Shown here one piece after another: positions 9,281-20,242 of a DNA stretch of 64,000 bases. A program made the position numbers and the translations under genes. Position 1 is the first letter of the stretch; every line of letters begins with the position of its first letter. Source of the DNA: an uncultured Pelagibacteraceae bacterium (GTDB lineage Bacteria; Pseudomonadota; Alphaproteobacteria; Pelagibacterales; Pelagibacteraceae); assembly GCA_902591755.1 (NCBI GenBank), contig CACJBX010000002.1, forward strand, positions 98,562-162,561, read 5' to 3'. Under the pieces are notes generated by a model, which searched no databases, was not told where the DNA came from, and worked only from the letters and a program-made list of their open reading frames with translations.

Positions 9281-10744
9281 CTAGTTCAATTTTTTCTTTA
9301 AAATATCATTTACTAACTTAGGATTGGCTTTGCCATCTGTCTTTTTCATGACTTGACCAACAAAAAAACCAAACAATTTATCTTTACCGGATTTAAATAA
9401 TTCAACATTTTTTGGATTTTCTTTAATTACATCATTTACAATTTTTTCAATTTCTTTAGGGTCACTTTGTTGTTTCAATCCCTTTTCGTCAATAATGCTT
9501 TTTGGATCTTTGCTTTCATTTGCCATTATTTCAAAAACTGTTTTTGCAATTTTGCCAGAGATAGTTCCATCTTTAATCAAGTTAATTAAAGATGATAAAT
9601 TTATAGATGAAATAGGACTTTGTGATATTTCTAAATTTCTATCATTAAGTAATGCAAATAATTCACCTGTTATCCAGTTTGTTGCTAGTTTAATATCTGA
9701 ATTTTTAATTACATCTTCAAAATATTTTGATGTTTCAATATCAGATACCAATATATTTGCCTCGTATGGAGTTAATTTAAACTTATCTACAAATCTTTTT
9801 TTCTTTTCATCAGGTAATTCAGGTATTTCCTTTTTTATTTTTGATATGAAATCATCAGTTAATTCAAGGGGCAATAAGTCAGGATCAGGAAAGTATCTAT
9901 AGTCGTGGGCATCCTCTTTTGACCTCATAGATCTAGTTTCATTTTTTTTTGTATCAAATAAACGAGTTTCTTGGTCAATAGAGCCTCCCTCTTCTAATAT
10001 ATCAGCCTGACGATTTGCTTCATATTCGATTGCCATTTGCATAAATTTTATAGAATTAACGTTTTTAATTTCACATCTTGTGCCTAATTTCTTTTCTCCT
10101 GTCTTTCTAATTGAAACATTCACGTCAGCTCTTAAAGATCCTTCTTGCATATTTCCATCGCAAGTTCCAAGATATCTCATAATTGATCTAAGTTTTTTGA
10201 TGTATAAGTTTACTTCCTCTGGAGATCTTAAGTCAGGTTTACTTACTATTTCCATAAGAGCAACTCCAGATCTATTTAAGTCTACGAGAGTATTTTGGGG
10301 ATCAATGTCATGAATACTTTTTCCTGCATCTTGCTCTAAATGTAACCTTTCAATACCAACTTTTTTTTCTCCATCTGGTAAATCTAATAAAATTGAACCT
10401 TCACCAACTATTGGATCTTTGTATTGAGAAATTTGATATCCTTGTGGTAAATCAGCATAAAAATAGTTTTTCCTATCAAAAATTGATTTTTTATTTATTG
10501 CTGCATTGAGACCTATGCCCGTTTTAACTGCTTGCTTAATACAAAATTCATTTATTACTGGTAGCATTCCAGGAAATGCAGCATCTACCAAACTCACTTG
10601 GGTGTTAGGCTCAGCACCAAAGTTTGTAGGAGAGTCAGAAAATAGTTTCGATTTTGAAAGAACTTGAGCATGAACTTCTAATCCAATTATAACTTCGTAT
10701 TCTGAATTACCTCTCTTTATTAAATATTCTTTATTTTTACTCAT
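9281..10744 (-). CDS. gatB: Asp-tRNA(Asn)/Glu-tRNA(Gln) amidotransferase subunit B
   Basis: GatB, 487 residues, the subunit that binds misacylated tRNA and activates it with ATP before transamidation. Hallmarks are [13 protein letters not shown] near residue 17, [11 protein letters not shown], and the [14 protein letters not shown] segment. The C-terminal YqeY-like domain ends in [16 protein letters not shown]. The start overlaps the gatA stop by 4 nt, in the order gatC-gatA-gatB. The presence of GatCAB implies that Gln-tRNA and/or Asn-tRNA are made by the indirect route. Confidence 0.97.
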   Translation of the reverse strand: MSKNKEYLIKRGNSEYEVIIGLEVHAQVLSKSKLFSDSPTNFGAEPNTQVSLVDAAFPGMLPVINEFCIKQAVKTGIGLNAAINKKSIFDRKNYFYADLPQGYQISQYKDPIVGEGSILLDLPDGEKKVGIERLHLEQDAGKSIHDIDPQNTLVDLNRSGVALMEIVSKPDLRSPEEVNLYIKKLRSIMRYLGTCDGNMQEGSLRADVNVSIRKTGEKKLGTRCEIKNVNSIKFMQMAIEYEANRQADILEEGGSIDQETRLFDTKKNETRSMRSKEDAHDYRYFPDPDLLPLELTDDFISKIKKEIPELPDEKKKRFVDKFKLTPYEANILVSDIETSKYFEDVIKNSDIKLATNWITGELFALLNDRNLEISQSPISSINLSSLINLIKDGTISGKIAKTVFEIMANESKDPKSIIDEKGLKQQSDPKEIEKIVNDVIKENPKNVELFKSGKDKLFGFFVGQVMKKTDGKANPKLVNDILKKKLN

Positions 10745-12198
10745 TTAATCCACCAATCCTGCAAGTTGTTTTTAAAACTTAATTCTCTTTCCATTGAATA
10801 TGAAATATCTAATAAATTCTGCTCTTCAAATGCTTTACCTATCAGTTGTAAGCCTAAAGGATAATTATTTTTATCTTTACCTGCTGGAATAGAGATAGCT
10901 GGCAGTCCTGACAAATTGACTGGTACTGTAAAGATATCATTCAGATACATTGATACAGGATCATCTGTTTTATCACCAATCTTAAAGGCTGAACTAGGTG
11001 TGGAAGGAGTTAAAATTGCATCTACAGATTTATAAGCTTCATCAAAATCATTTTTGATTAATCTTCTAATTTTTTGTGCTTTTAAATAATAAGCGTCGTA
11101 ATAACCAGATGACAGAACATATGTTCCAATCATTATTCTTCTTTTTACTTCATCACCAAAACCTTCTGATCTTGTATTTTCATACATACTGATTAAGCTT
11201 TCTCCCTCAGAACGATATCCATACTTCACTCCATCATACCTAGCTAGGTTAGATGATGCTTCAGCTGGTGCAACTATATAATAAGCAGGCAATGCATACT
11301 TAGTGTGAGGTAAAGATATATCAATAATTTTTGCTCCTAATTTTTTTAATAAAGTAATTCCATCTTGCCACAAACTTTCAATCTCCCTAGGCATGCCATC
11401 AACCCTATATTCTTTTGGAATACCAATTTTTTTCCCTTTAATATTAGAACTTAATGATTTGAAATAATCACCTCTCTTAAAATTTACTGAAGTTGAATCT
11501 TTTGTATCGTACTTACTTATAACATCTAACATTAATGCAGCATCTGAAACATCCTGGGTCATTGGTCCTGCTTGATCTAACGAAGAAGCAAATGCAACAA
11601 TACCATATCGAGAACAACTGCCATATGTTGGTTTCAAACCCACAGTGCCAGTAAAAGACGCTGGTTGTCTTATTGAACCTCCGGTATCAGTTCCAATAGT
11701 TGTTGGTGTCAATTTAGCTGCAAGTGCTGAGGCTGATCCACCTGATGACCCACCTGGCACAACTCTTTTACCAACTGGACTTTCGACATTTCCAAAGAAA
11801 CTAGTTTCATTTGATGAACCCATTGCAAATTCATCACAATTAAGTTTTCCGAGTAAAATAGCCCCTTCATCCCATAGATGCTGGGTTACAGTAGACTCAT
11901 AACTGGGTATAAAATTTGAAAGTATTTTACTTCCAGCTGTTGTCTTTAAATTATTAGTGCAAAAAAGATCTTTAATTGCAATAGGTACTCCGGGTAGTTT
12001 GTAATCAAAATTTCCCTTTTCATCAAATTTTTTAGCTTTTTTAATTGCATTTTCAAAATCTGTAGTGATGTATGTATTTAAATCTTTAGATTTTTCAGCT
12101 CTTGCAATATATGCGTTTGTAATTTCTTGAGAGGATAATTCTTTTTTTTTAATTTTATTGATTAAAGCTGATAAAGTAAGATTTATTATATCACTCAT
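10741..12198 (-). CDS. gatA: Asp-tRNA(Asn)/Glu-tRNA(Gln) amidotransferase subunit A
   Basis: GatA, 485 residues, the glutaminase subunit of the amidase-signature family. It hydrolyses glutamine and passes ammonia to GatB. The Ser-cisSer-Lys triad can be placed at Lys76 (AIKDLF), Ser151 ([10 protein letters not shown]) and Ser175 ([10 protein letters not shown]), with the spacing normal for the family. It overlaps gatC and gatB by 4 nt each. Length is standard and the protein looks intact. Confidence 0.97.
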   Translation of the reverse strand: MSDIINLTLSALINKIKKKELSSQEITNAYIARAEKSKDLNTYITTDFENAIKKAKKFDEKGNFDYKLPGVPIAIKDLFCTNNLKTTAGSKILSNFIPSYESTVTQHLWDEGAILLGKLNCDEFAMGSSNETSFFGNVESPVGKRVVPGGSSGGSASALAAKLTPTTIGTDTGGSIRQPASFTGTVGLKPTYGSCSRYGIVAFASSLDQAGPMTQDVSDAALMLDVISKYDTKDSTSVNFKRGDYFKSLSSNIKGKKIGIPKEYRVDGMPREIESLWQDGITLLKKLGAKIIDISLPHTKYALPAYYIVAPAEASSNLARYDGVKYGYRSEGESLISMYENTRSEGFGDEVKRRIMIGTYVLSSGYYDAYYLKAQKIRRLIKNDFDEAYKSVDAILTPSTPSSAFKIGDKTDDPVSMYLNDIFTVPVNLSGLPAISIPAGKDKNNYPLGLQLIGKAFEEQNLLDISYSMERELSFKNNLQDWWIK

Positions 12199-12482
12199 TC
12201 TACAACCTTTGGTACCACAAAAAAATCTTTATTTTTGTCTGGTGAATTTTTTAAAATTTGTTCTCTAATATTTTTTGTTTTGACCTCATCACCTCTTAAT
12301 TTTAATGATGTTTCTGCAATTGAAGTTAGTGGGTCAACTTTTTTAGTATCGACTTTATTTAGCACTTCGATAAATTCAAAAATAGAATTTAAATCTTTTT
12401 CTAGTTCTTTTGCTTTTTTATCATCTATGGAAATTCTTGATAATTTTGCTATATGTTTAATTGTTTTAAGATCTATGCTCAT
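12195..12482 (-). CDS. gatC: Asp-tRNA(Asn)/Glu-tRNA(Gln) amidotransferase subunit C
   Basis: GatC, 95 residues, which wraps around and stabilises the GatA-GatB interface. Typical segments are the N-terminal IKHIAKLSRISI, a central acidic helix (LEKDLNSIFEFIEVLNKVD) and the C-terminal LRGDEV. It is the first gene of the gatCAB run. Its start faces ruvX across 81 bp of AT-rich DNA that must hold both divergent promoters. Confidence 0.94.
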   Translation of the reverse strand: MSIDLKTIKHIAKLSRISIDDKKAKELEKDLNSIFEFIEVLNKVDTKKVDPLTSIAETSLKLRGDEVKTKNIREQILKNSPDKNKDFFVVPKVVE

Positions 12483-12563
12483 ATGGTAATTTATCCTTAA
12501 AAAAATTTTAATAAATATTTAATATTAAAATTGAAAAATATCATTATATAAGAATAAAACAAT

Positions 12564-13019
12564 ATGATCACTTTAAAGGAACTCAAGTCTAAAATTGATA
12601 AAAACGCAAGATTAATTGGGTTAGATCTTGGAAAAAAGAGAATTGGTGTTTCAATTTGTGATCATAAACGAATTATAGCCACTCCTTTTAAAACTATAGA
12701 ATATGTTGATCATGAAAATTTTATTGCTGAACTATTAGAAATAATTGATCAAGAAAATATAAAGGCTATTGTTGTAGGAAATCCATTGAATATGGATGGA
12801 AGCAAAGGCCCCTCTTCTCAATCGGCTTTAGACAAAGCTAAAATGATTGAGAATAAAACAAATATACCTGTAGCTTTATGGGATGAGAGATTGTCAACTT
12901 TAGGTGCCTTTAAGATATCAAGTCAATTAGACATTAATGTATCAAAAAGAGTTCAAAAAATAGATGAAAATGCAGCAGCGTTTATATTGCAGGGAGCGAT
13001 TGAATTCTTAAATAATTAA
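12564..13019 (+). CDS. ruvX: Putative pre-16S rRNA nuclease / Holliday junction resolvase-like protein
   Basis: YqgF/RuvX family, 151 residues with an RNase H fold. The first acidic residue lies in GLDLGKKRIGVSICD (about residues 19-33), then VVGNPLNMDGSKGP, and the last acidic residues are in LWDERLST and DENAAAFIL near the C-terminus. Family members process the 5' end of 16S rRNA. It is divergent from gatC and 41 bp upstream of pyrB. The gatC/ruvX neighbourhood is common in alphaproteobacteria. Confidence 0.93.
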   Translation: MITLKELKSKIDKNARLIGLDLGKKRIGVSICDHKRIIATPFKTIEYVDHENFIAELLEIIDQENIKAIVVGNPLNMDGSKGPSSQSALDKAKMIENKTNIPVALWDERLSTLGAFKISSQLDINVSKRVQKIDENAAAFILQGAIEFLNN

Positions 13020-13060
13020 GCTTGCAATATTAATGCTTTGAAGCTATAGAGTTGGTTTTA

Positions 13061-14002
13061 ATGGCTATAAACAATAACGCTATTAAAATTTCACAAAAAC
13101 ACCTACTAGGTATCCAAGATCTTTCTATTTCAGATGTAAAACTTATCTTGGATGAAGCGAAGAAATTTATTTCACTTAATAAGAGTAAAAACAAAAAGTT
13201 AGATATTCTCAGAGGAAAAACTCAAATAAATCTTTTTTTTGAGCCTTCAACGAGAACACAAAGTTCTTTTGAATTAGCTGGAAAGAGACTTGGTGCAGAT
13301 GTGATGTCAATGAATATAACTAATTCTGCTATTAAAAAAGGCGAAACATTAATCGACACCGCAATGACACTAAATGCAATGCACCCAGATATAATTGTAG
13401 TAAGACATCAAGATAGTGGTGCATCAAACCTTCTTTCACAGAAAGTAAACTGTTCAGTTTTAAATGCTGGTGATGGTAGACGTGAGCATCCAACGCAAGC
13501 TTTACTAGATGCGCTTACAATAATTGAAAAAAAGAAAAAAATTGAAGGTTTGCGAATTGCTATTTGTGGAGACATTTTACACTCAAGAGTAGCTAGATCA
13601 AATATTTTTTTATTAAACATGTTAGGAGCTGAAGTAAATATAGTTGCCCCAACAAATCTCATGCCAAAGGATATTGAAAAATTTGGAGTAAAAACATTTT
13701 CAAATATGAAGAATGGTGTGAAAGATTGCGATATAGTTATGATGTTAAGATTACAAAATGAGAGGATGAGTAGTTCATTTTTGTCATCAAATAGAGAATA
13801 TTATGAGTATTATGGCTTAACTCCTGACAAACTAGAAAAAGCAAAGAAAGATGCAATAATTATGCATCCTGGACCAATGAATAGAGGTATTGAAATTGAT
13901 ACCAAACTTGCTGACGATATAAATAAAAGCGTAATCAAAGAACAGGTTGAGTTAGGTGTTGCTGTAAGAATGGCCTGTTTAAAAATTTTTTGTGAAAAAT
14001 GA
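13061..14002 (+). CDS. pyrB: Aspartate carbamoyltransferase catalytic subunit
   Basis: PyrB, 313 residues from the ATG at 13061. An upstream in-frame TTG at 13052 would add three residues, but ATG fits the family better. It joins carbamoyl phosphate and aspartate in pyrimidine synthesis. The carbamoyl-phosphate loop [13 protein letters not shown] (residues 59-71), the HPTQALLD motif and [10 protein letters not shown] are all present. It overlaps pyrC by 4 nt. As in Pseudomonas-type enzymes, the neighbouring dihydroorotase-like protein may be a structural partner. Confidence 0.96.
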   Translation: MAINNNAIKISQKHLLGIQDLSISDVKLILDEAKKFISLNKSKNKKLDILRGKTQINLFFEPSTRTQSSFELAGKRLGADVMSMNITNSAIKKGETLIDTAMTLNAMHPDIIVVRHQDSGASNLLSQKVNCSVLNAGDGRREHPTQALLDALTIIEKKKKIEGLRIAICGDILHSRVARSNIFLLNMLGAEVNIVAPTNLMPKDIEKFGVKTFSNMKNGVKDCDIVMMLRLQNERMSSSFLSSNREYYEYYGLTPDKLEKAKKDAIIMHPGPMNRGIEIDTKLADDINKSVIKEQVELGVAVRMACLKIFCEK

Positions 14003-15285
14003 AGAAACAATATTTTTTAAATGCAAACATAGTTGATCCAGCTAATTCTATAGAAGAATTAGGGGGGTTAATTATTAATGAGAATGGAAAAATTGAGGCA
14101 ATAGGAAAAAAAGTAAACAAAAATAATATTCCCTCACGTGAAAAATTCATAGATCTCAAAGAAAAATATATATTTCCCGGTTTAATCGATATGAGGGTTT
14201 TTGTTGGGGAGCCAGGCTTTGAGTATAAAGAGAATTTTAAAACATTAAGTAATGCCGCATTAGCAGGTGGAGTTACATCTGTTGTGACAATGCCAAACAC
14301 TTCCCCTGTTATTGATAACGTTTCCATGGTTGATTTTTTAAAAAGGAGAGGAAGAGATAAATCAAAAATAAATATATATCCAACTGCTACCTTAACAAAA
14401 AATCTTGAAGGTAATAATATGAATGAGTTCGGCCTTTTACAAAAAAAAGGAATAGTTGGTTTCACAGATGGAATAAAAACAATTCAAAACACAAGAGTAA
14501 TGTCTAGAATTATGAAATCTGCTTACGATTTGGACTCTTTAATAATACAACATGCTGAAGATTTTGAATTAGCAAAAAACGGTCAGATTAATGATGGAAT
14601 TATCGCAACCAAATTAGGTCTTCACGGAATACCAGATTATGCAGAGAAAATAATTATTGAAAGAGACTTAAGTTTACTTCAGGATTATAATTGCAGATAT
14701 CACATTTCACAAATATCTTCAGCAAAATCTTTGGATGTAATTAAACGTAGTAAAGATAATATAAATTTTACAACAGGAGTATCTATTAACAATTTGTCAC
14801 TCAACGAAAATGATATTGGAGATTTTAGAACCTTTTTAAAACTTTCTCCACCACTTCGAACAGAGGATGATAGACTTTCATTAATTAAAGGTATTAATCA
14901 AGATTTAATTGAAGTCATAGTTTCAGATCACAAACCTGAAGACGAAGAGTCAAAAAGATTAACGTTCTCACAAGCTGCAACTGGAGCATCAGGTATAGAA
15001 ACTTTATTATCCCTTGCGTTAGAGTTATTTCACAATGAGTCTTTAAAACTTTCTAAAATAATTCAGTGTTTAACAAGTAATCCTGCAAAAATATTAAAGA
15101 TAGATAAGGGAAGTTTATCTATAGGAAATGATGCTGACTTTTGTATAGTCGATTTATTTAAACCTTGGATAGTAAAAAAAGAAAATATGATCAGTAAATC
15201 TAAAAATACATGCATCGAGGATAAAAAACTTCAAGGTAAAGTGCTTAATACATATATTAAAGGCGTAGAACTATATAAATGTTAA
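13999..15285 (+). CDS. pyrC: Dihydroorotase-like protein lacking the zinc HxH motif
   Basis: Amidohydrolase-fold protein of the PyrC family, 428 residues, coupled to pyrB by a 4-nt overlap. The stretch that should read D-x-H-x-H reads [15 protein letters not shown] (about residues 56-70), so both zinc-binding histidines are replaced. The other landmarks survive: [28 protein letters not shown] and VSDHKPEDE. This matches the PyrC' (PyrX) pseudo-dihydroorotases that assemble with PyrB in Pseudomonas and occur in alphaproteobacteria. I infer a mainly structural role, with the active dihydroorotase encoded elsewhere. The symbol reflects homology, not proven activity. Confidence 0.85.
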   Translation: MKKQYFLNANIVDPANSIEELGGLIINENGKIEAIGKKVNKNNIPSREKFIDLKEKYIFPGLIDMRVFVGEPGFEYKENFKTLSNAALAGGVTSVVTMPNTSPVIDNVSMVDFLKRRGRDKSKINIYPTATLTKNLEGNNMNEFGLLQKKGIVGFTDGIKTIQNTRVMSRIMKSAYDLDSLIIQHAEDFELAKNGQINDGIIATKLGLHGIPDYAEKIIIERDLSLLQDYNCRYHISQISSAKSLDVIKRSKDNINFTTGVSINNLSLNENDIGDFRTFLKLSPPLRTEDDRLSLIKGINQDLIEVIVSDHKPEDEESKRLTFSQAATGASGIETLLSLALELFHNESLKLSKIIQCLTSNPAKILKIDKGSLSIGNDADFCIVDLFKPWIVKKENMISKSKNTCIEDKKLQGKVLNTYIKGVELYKC

Positions 15286-15866
15286 ATTTTGAATTATTTT
15301 TAATTATACTAGTAAGTTATTTATTTGGATCCATACCTTTTGGATTACTTTTAACTAAAATTTTTTTAAAAAAAGACATCCGTGAAATAGGATCTGGTAA
15401 TATTGGTGCAACAAATGTATTAAGAGCTGGTAACAAAATTTTAGGTTACTCAACTTTAGTTCTCGATATATTAAAAGCTGTTCTTCCAATTTTATATATA
15501 AAATTTTTCATGAACGATTATTTATATATATCTGCATTATCAATTTTTATAGGACACGTCTTCCCTATTTGGTTAAAATTTAGAGGTGGTAAAGGCGTTG
15601 CATCTTATCTTGGAATTCTTTGTTGTTTAGATATTTTTACTGCTTTAATCTTTGGGGTCGTTTGGATTTCTGTTTTTATACTCTTTAAATTTTCATCATT
15701 AAGCTCTTTGCTTGCAAGTTTAACAATTCCAATTTTCCACTTTTTTTATAATTCTAATTCTGACTACTATTTTTACTTTATGATGTTCATTTTGATTTTT
15801 TTCACTCATAGAGAAAATATAAAACGCTTGAGAAATAATACAGAATCTAAATCAAAAATTTATTAA
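15279..15866 (+). CDS. plsY: Glycerol-3-phosphate acyltransferase
   Basis: PlsY, 195 residues and about five membrane helices. It transfers the acyl group from acyl phosphate to glycerol-3-phosphate, the first step of phospholipid synthesis. Family motifs are GSIPFGLL near residue 17, GSGNIGATNVLRAG (about residues 38-51) and the phosphate-binding RGGKGVAS (about residues 102-109). It overlaps pyrC by 7 nt. In many alphaproteobacteria dprA sits between plsY and topA. Here only 36 bp separate them and dprA is missing. Confidence 0.95.
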   Translation: MLNFELFLIILVSYLFGSIPFGLLLTKIFLKKDIREIGSGNIGATNVLRAGNKILGYSTLVLDILKAVLPILYIKFFMNDYLYISALSIFIGHVFPIWLKFRGGKGVASYLGILCCLDIFTALIFGVVWISVFILFKFSSLSSLLASLTIPIFHFFYNSNSDYYFYFMMFILIFFTHRENIKRLRNNTESKSKIY

Positions 15867-15902
15867 TTTGACTATCAATCTTATTTATGATTTTTTGTTT
15901 AC

Positions 15903-18482
15903 ATGAATCTAGTAATTGTTGAAAGTCCAGCTAAAGCAAAAACAATAAATAAATATCTAGGAAATGATTATACAGTCCTCGCTAGTTATGGACATATCAG
16001 AGATCTTCCCTCTAAAAATGGCTCAGTAGATCCCGAAAATGAATTTAAGATGATTTGGGAAATTGATAGTTTTTCTAAAAAATATTTAAAAGAAATTTCT
16101 GATGTAGCAAAAGATTCAAAAAAAATAATACTTGCTACAGACCCTGACAGAGAAGGTGAAGCAATTGCATGGCATGTTAAAGAATTTTTAAATGAAAAAA
16201 AATTACTTAAGGACAAAAAAATTGAAAGAGTTGTTTTTAATGAAATAACTAAAAAAGCAGTTACAAATGGAATAGAAAATCCAAGAGAAATTGAATCTGA
16301 TCTTGTAAATGCTTACATGGCAAGACGTGCCTTAGATTATTTAGTAGGTTTTAATATTTCTCCCATACTTTGGACTAAACTCCCAGGGTCTAAATCAGCG
16401 GGTAGAGTACAATCTGTTGCTCTAAGACTTTTAACCGAAAGAGAGCATGAAATCGAAATTTTTAAACCTGAAGAATTTTGGTCTTTAAAAGTAAATTTTA
16501 AAACAAATGATGGAAATTTAATAACATCAAATATTTTTCAAATAGATAATAAAAAAATTGAAAAATTTAGTTTCAAAAATAAAAACGACATTAATCAAGC
16601 AATAGAAAAAATAAAAAAAGATAAATATAAAATTACAGATATTACATCCAAAATATATTCTAGAAATCCTTCTGGACCTTTTACAACTTCAACATTACAA
16701 CAGTCAGCATCAAGCAAGCTTGGTTTTGGTGCCTCCAGAACAATGCAAATTGCTCAAAGACTGTATCAGGGTATTGAAATTGAAGGTGAAACTAAAGGAT
16801 TAATCACTTACATGCGAACCGATGGTACCAATATATCTAAAGAAGCTTTGCCAGTTTTTAGAAACTTCATAAGTGATAACTTTGGTAACGAATATTTACC
16901 TGAACAACCAATTAATTACTCGGGTAAAAAGGCGAAAAATGCGCAAGAGGCTCATGAGGCTATAAGACCAACAGAAATAAGTAATACGCCTGAAAAAATG
17001 AAAAAATATTTAAGCTCAGATCAAAATAAATTATATAACTTGATTTGGTCAAGAGCTCTATCTTCACAAATGACACCAGCAAAATTTGATAGAAAAACAA
17101 TTATTATTGAGTCAAATAACAATGAACATATCTTTAAGTCATCGGGTTCAACGATAGTGTTTGATGGTTTTATGAAGGTAATTAATTTAGATGATGACAA
17201 CAACGATGAAAATATTTTACCCAAAGTAGAAAAAGGAGAAGTAAATATATCTGATTTTATAGATGAACAACATTTTACTCAACCACCCCCAAGATATTCT
17301 GAGGCCAGTTTAGTTAAAAAATTAGAAGAATTGGGTATTGGTCGTCCCTCTACTTACGCAAGTATTATTTCAGTAATTGCCAATAGAGGTTATGCAGATG
17401 TTGTAAATAAAAGATTTTTCCCAACTGATAGAGGAAAACTTTTATCTGCATTTCTTGAAAAACTTTTTACAAAATATGTTGATTATGACTTTACTGCAAA
17501 ATTAGAAGATCAATTAGATGACATAACTTCAGGAAAAGAAAATTGGCTAAGTGTATTAGATCAATTTTGGAAAGACTTTAATAAAAATGTTTCATCTGTA
17601 AAAGAAATTAGAACAAGAGAAGTTCTTGATATGTTAAATGAAAGTTTGGGGGATCTAATATTTGAAAGAAATAATGATGGTAAAATTGATAGAAACTGCA
17701 AATTATACAACAAAACATGTGTTTCTGGTGAGGGTACATTAAGTTTAAAAAATAGTTTTAGAGGTGGTGCATTTATTGGTTGTTCTAGCTATCCAGATTG
17801 CAAGTTTACAAGACCACTTTCTAAGATTAAGGCATCTCAACAAATAAATTTAGCAGAACCTAAATTAATTGGTAAAAACGATAATGATAAAGAAATTTAT
17901 TTAAAAAATGGAAGATTTGGTCCTTATTTACAATACGAATTATTAGAAGATGAAATAGTAAAAACCAAAAAAAGAAAAGCAAAGAAAGAGGAAAATAATC
18001 TAAAAAATGTATCAATTCCTAAAGGCTTAGATATAGAAAATATAGATCTAGAAAAAGCAAAATATCTATGCTCTCTACCTAAAATTTTAGGGACACACCC
18101 AGATATTGGCAAAGAAATTACAGTCAATGTTGGTAGATTTGGACCATACTTAAAGTGTGAAAACAAATCTGCAAGAATTGAAAGTGTAGACGAATTATTT
18201 TCAATTGGTTTAAACAGAGCCATAACTTTAATATCTGAAGCAAAACCTGGTAGAATGTCTTCATCAATGATTAAAGATTTAGGTGAACATCCTGAAGATA
18301 AAAAACCTGTAAGAGTTATGAAGGGTCAATATGGTCCTTACATAAAGTATAAATCTCTGAATGCAACTATCCCTGAAGAAAAAGATCCAACAGAATTGAC
18401 AATGGAGGAAGCTTTGATATTGATTGAGAAGCGGAAAGAATACGATAAGACTAAAAAATCAAAAAAAAGAAAATCAAAATGA
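15903..18482 (+). CDS. topA: DNA topoisomerase I
   Basis: Type IA topoisomerase, 859 residues, which relaxes negative supercoils. The TOPRIM domain starts with VIVESPAKAKTI and holds the acidic triad ATDPDREGEAIAWH (residues 78-91). The catalytic tyrosine is Tyr303 in GLITYMRTDGT. Downstream is RPSTYASII. A single Cys-rich finger (CSSYPDC) is followed by Topo_C repeats marked by GRFGPYL and GQYGPYIK, and the tail is Lys-rich. Its stop overlaps the RidA-family start by 4 nt. Confidence 0.97.
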   Translation: MNLVIVESPAKAKTINKYLGNDYTVLASYGHIRDLPSKNGSVDPENEFKMIWEIDSFSKKYLKEISDVAKDSKKIILATDPDREGEAIAWHVKEFLNEKKLLKDKKIERVVFNEITKKAVTNGIENPREIESDLVNAYMARRALDYLVGFNISPILWTKLPGSKSAGRVQSVALRLLTEREHEIEIFKPEEFWSLKVNFKTNDGNLITSNIFQIDNKKIEKFSFKNKNDINQAIEKIKKDKYKITDITSKIYSRNPSGPFTTSTLQQSASSKLGFGASRTMQIAQRLYQGIEIEGETKGLITYMRTDGTNISKEALPVFRNFISDNFGNEYLPEQPINYSGKKAKNAQEAHEAIRPTEISNTPEKMKKYLSSDQNKLYNLIWSRALSSQMTPAKFDRKTIIIESNNNEHIFKSSGSTIVFDGFMKVINLDDDNNDENILPKVEKGEVNISDFIDEQHFTQPPPRYSEASLVKKLEELGIGRPSTYASIISVIANRGYADVVNKRFFPTDRGKLLSAFLEKLFTKYVDYDFTAKLEDQLDDITSGKENWLSVLDQFWKDFNKNVSSVKEIRTREVLDMLNESLGDLIFERNNDGKIDRNCKLYNKTCVSGEGTLSLKNSFRGGAFIGCSSYPDCKFTRPLSKIKASQQINLAEPKLIGKNDNDKEIYLKNGRFGPYLQYELLEDEIVKTKKRKAKKEENNLKNVSIPKGLDIENIDLEKAKYLCSLPKILGTHPDIGKEITVNVGRFGPYLKCENKSARIESVDELFSIGLNRAITLISEAKPGRMSSSMIKDLGEHPEDKKPVRVMKGQYGPYIKYKSLNATIPEEKDPTELTMEEALILIEKRKEYDKTKKSKKRKSK

Positions 18483-18940
18483 GTTACGAAGAAAAAATAA
18501 AAGAACTAAAAATAATTCTTCCTGAGGCGAAAGCACCCGTTGGAAATTATGTTGCAACAAAAGTTTCTGGAAAAATGTTATTTGTTTCTGGACAAATTTC
18601 TATTGATGAAACTGGTCAGTTAATAAAAGGGAAAGTTGGGAAAGATTTAGATACAGAGGCTGGTTATAATGCTGCCAAAAGATGTGCGTTAAGTATTATT
18701 GCGCAAGTAAAGAAAGCTTGTAATAATGATTTATCAAAAGTTAAATCGTGTGTAAAATTAACAGGATTTGTTAATTCAACAGATGAATTTATAGATCAAC
18801 CTAAAGTATTAAATGGTGCATCAGATCTAATAGCTTCAGTTTTTGGAGACGCTGGGATGCATACTAGGGCTGCCGTAAGTACAAATAGTTTGCCGTTAGG
18901 TGTTTCTGTGGAAGTAGATGCAATATTTGAGTTAAAATAA
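18479..18940 (+). CDS. RidA/YjgF family protein (putative enamine/imine deaminase)
   Basis: A 153-residue RidA-superfamily protein of the longer (~150 residue) subgroup. It has VGNYVATKVSGKMLFVSGQI near the start and a C-terminal HTRAAVSTNSLPLGVSVEVDAIFE, where the Arg matches the substrate-binding arginine of active deaminases. Canonical RidA hydrolyses 2-aminoacrylate and related enamines. The substrate of this subgroup is less certain. It starts within the topA stop and ends 3 bp from the convergent ugd gene. Confidence 0.85.
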   Translation: MSYEEKIKELKIILPEAKAPVGNYVATKVSGKMLFVSGQISIDETGQLIKGKVGKDLDTEAGYNAAKRCALSIIAQVKKACNNDLSKVKSCVKLTGFVNSTDEFIDQPKVLNGASDLIASVFGDAGMHTRAAVSTNSLPLGVSVEVDAIFELK

Positions 18941-18943
18941 ATT

Positions 18944-20242
18944 TTATTTTCCAACACTAAAGTACTTAAAACCTTGTTCCTTCATTTTTGAGGAAGAATA
19001 CAAATTTCTCATATCAAAAATAATAAACTTTTTTCCTTTAGCTAAGTTTTTAAAATTTATTGATTTAAAGTCATTCCATTCTGTGTGTAGAATAACTAGA
19101 TCTGAATTTTGGATAGCATCTTTAATTGATGTTTTGTTAGTAACATTTTTTAGTTTTGAAAATTCATTTTTGTAACCTGTTGGATCAAAATATTTTATTA
19201 TTGCTCCTTTTTTTGATAACCACGGTATCATTTTGAGACTTGAGGAATCTCTCATATCATCAGTGTTTGCTTTAAATGTTACACCTAAAAAAGCTATCTT
19301 TTTATTCTTTACTTTTTTATTTAACATTTGATAAATTCGATCTAATAAAATTTTAGATCTATTGTCATTCGATTTAATTACAGATTTTACCACTGATAGG
19401 TTCGTTTTAAATTTGTCAGCAGTTGAAATGATTGCTTTTGTGTCTTTTGGAAAACAAGATCCGCCGTAGGCAGGGCCTGCTCTGAGAAATCTGCTACCTA
19501 TTCTTTTATCTAAACCCATTCCTATTGATATATCTTCCACATTAATCCCAGTTTTTTCGCATAAATTTGCTATTTCATTAATGAAAGTTATTTTGGTAGC
19601 TAAGAAAGCGTTAGAGGCGTATTTGATTAATTCTGCTGCTCTTCTAGATGTTTGTAAATATGAAGCCCCTTTAGAAATAAGTGGGCTATAAAGATTTTTC
19701 ATAATTTTACCAGCTTTTTTGTCATTCGTCCCAATTACCACTCTATCAGGATAAGAAAAATCTCTTATCGCCTCACCTTCTCTCAAAAATTCTGGATTAG
19801 AGACTACCGAAAATTTTTTTTTACTGTTTTTTCTAGATAAAATTTTTTCAATCTCATCGCCTGTAGTTACAGGAACTGTTGATTTTGTTATGATAATTTT
19901 GAAACTATTAATTGAGGAACTTATCTCCTTAGTAACATTATAAATTTGACTTAAATCTGCTGAACTTCCCCCTTTTTTTGTAGGTGTTCCAACACAAATA
20001 AAAATTATTTCAGATTCTTTTACAGATTTTTTTAAATCTGTTGAAAAATTTAATCTTTTATTTCTAAAATTTTTAATTACTAACTCTGAAAGTCCAGGCT
20101 CGTAAATTGGAACTTTTCCTTTTTTAAGAGAATTAATCTTATTTAAATCTTTATCTACGCAAATTACTTCATTACCTAAATCTGCAAAACATACACCACT
20201 AACTAATCCTACGTAGCCAGTTCCTATCATACATAACTTCAT
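18944..20242 (-). CDS. ugd: UDP-glucose 6-dehydrogenase
   Basis: Nucleotide-sugar dehydrogenase, 432 residues from the ATG at 20242. A longer frame to 20293 adds 17 residues before the Rossmann start MKLCMIGTGYVGLVSG and overlaps galU, so I reject it. It oxidises UDP-glucose twice to UDP-glucuronate with NAD+. The catalytic Cys263 lies in PAYGGSCFPKDTKA, and VSNPEFLREGEAI and FKANTDDMRDSSS are present. The chosen start overlaps the galU stop by 4 nt, so substrate supply and oxidation are co-expressed. The product feeds surface polysaccharide or pentose-nucleotide synthesis. Confidence 0.95.
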   Translation of the reverse strand: MKLCMIGTGYVGLVSGVCFADLGNEVICVDKDLNKINSLKKGKVPIYEPGLSELVIKNFRNKRLNFSTDLKKSVKESEIIFICVGTPTKKGGSSADLSQIYNVTKEISSSINSFKIIITKSTVPVTTGDEIEKILSRKNSKKKFSVVSNPEFLREGEAIRDFSYPDRVVIGTNDKKAGKIMKNLYSPLISKGASYLQTSRRAAELIKYASNAFLATKITFINEIANLCEKTGINVEDISIGMGLDKRIGSRFLRAGPAYGGSCFPKDTKAIISTADKFKTNLSVVKSVIKSNDNRSKILLDRIYQMLNKKVKNKKIAFLGVTFKANTDDMRDSSSLKMIPWLSKKGAIIKYFDPTGYKNEFSKLKNVTNKTSIKDAIQNSDLVILHTEWNDFKSINFKNLAKGKKFIIFDMRNLYSSSKMKEQGFKYFSVGK

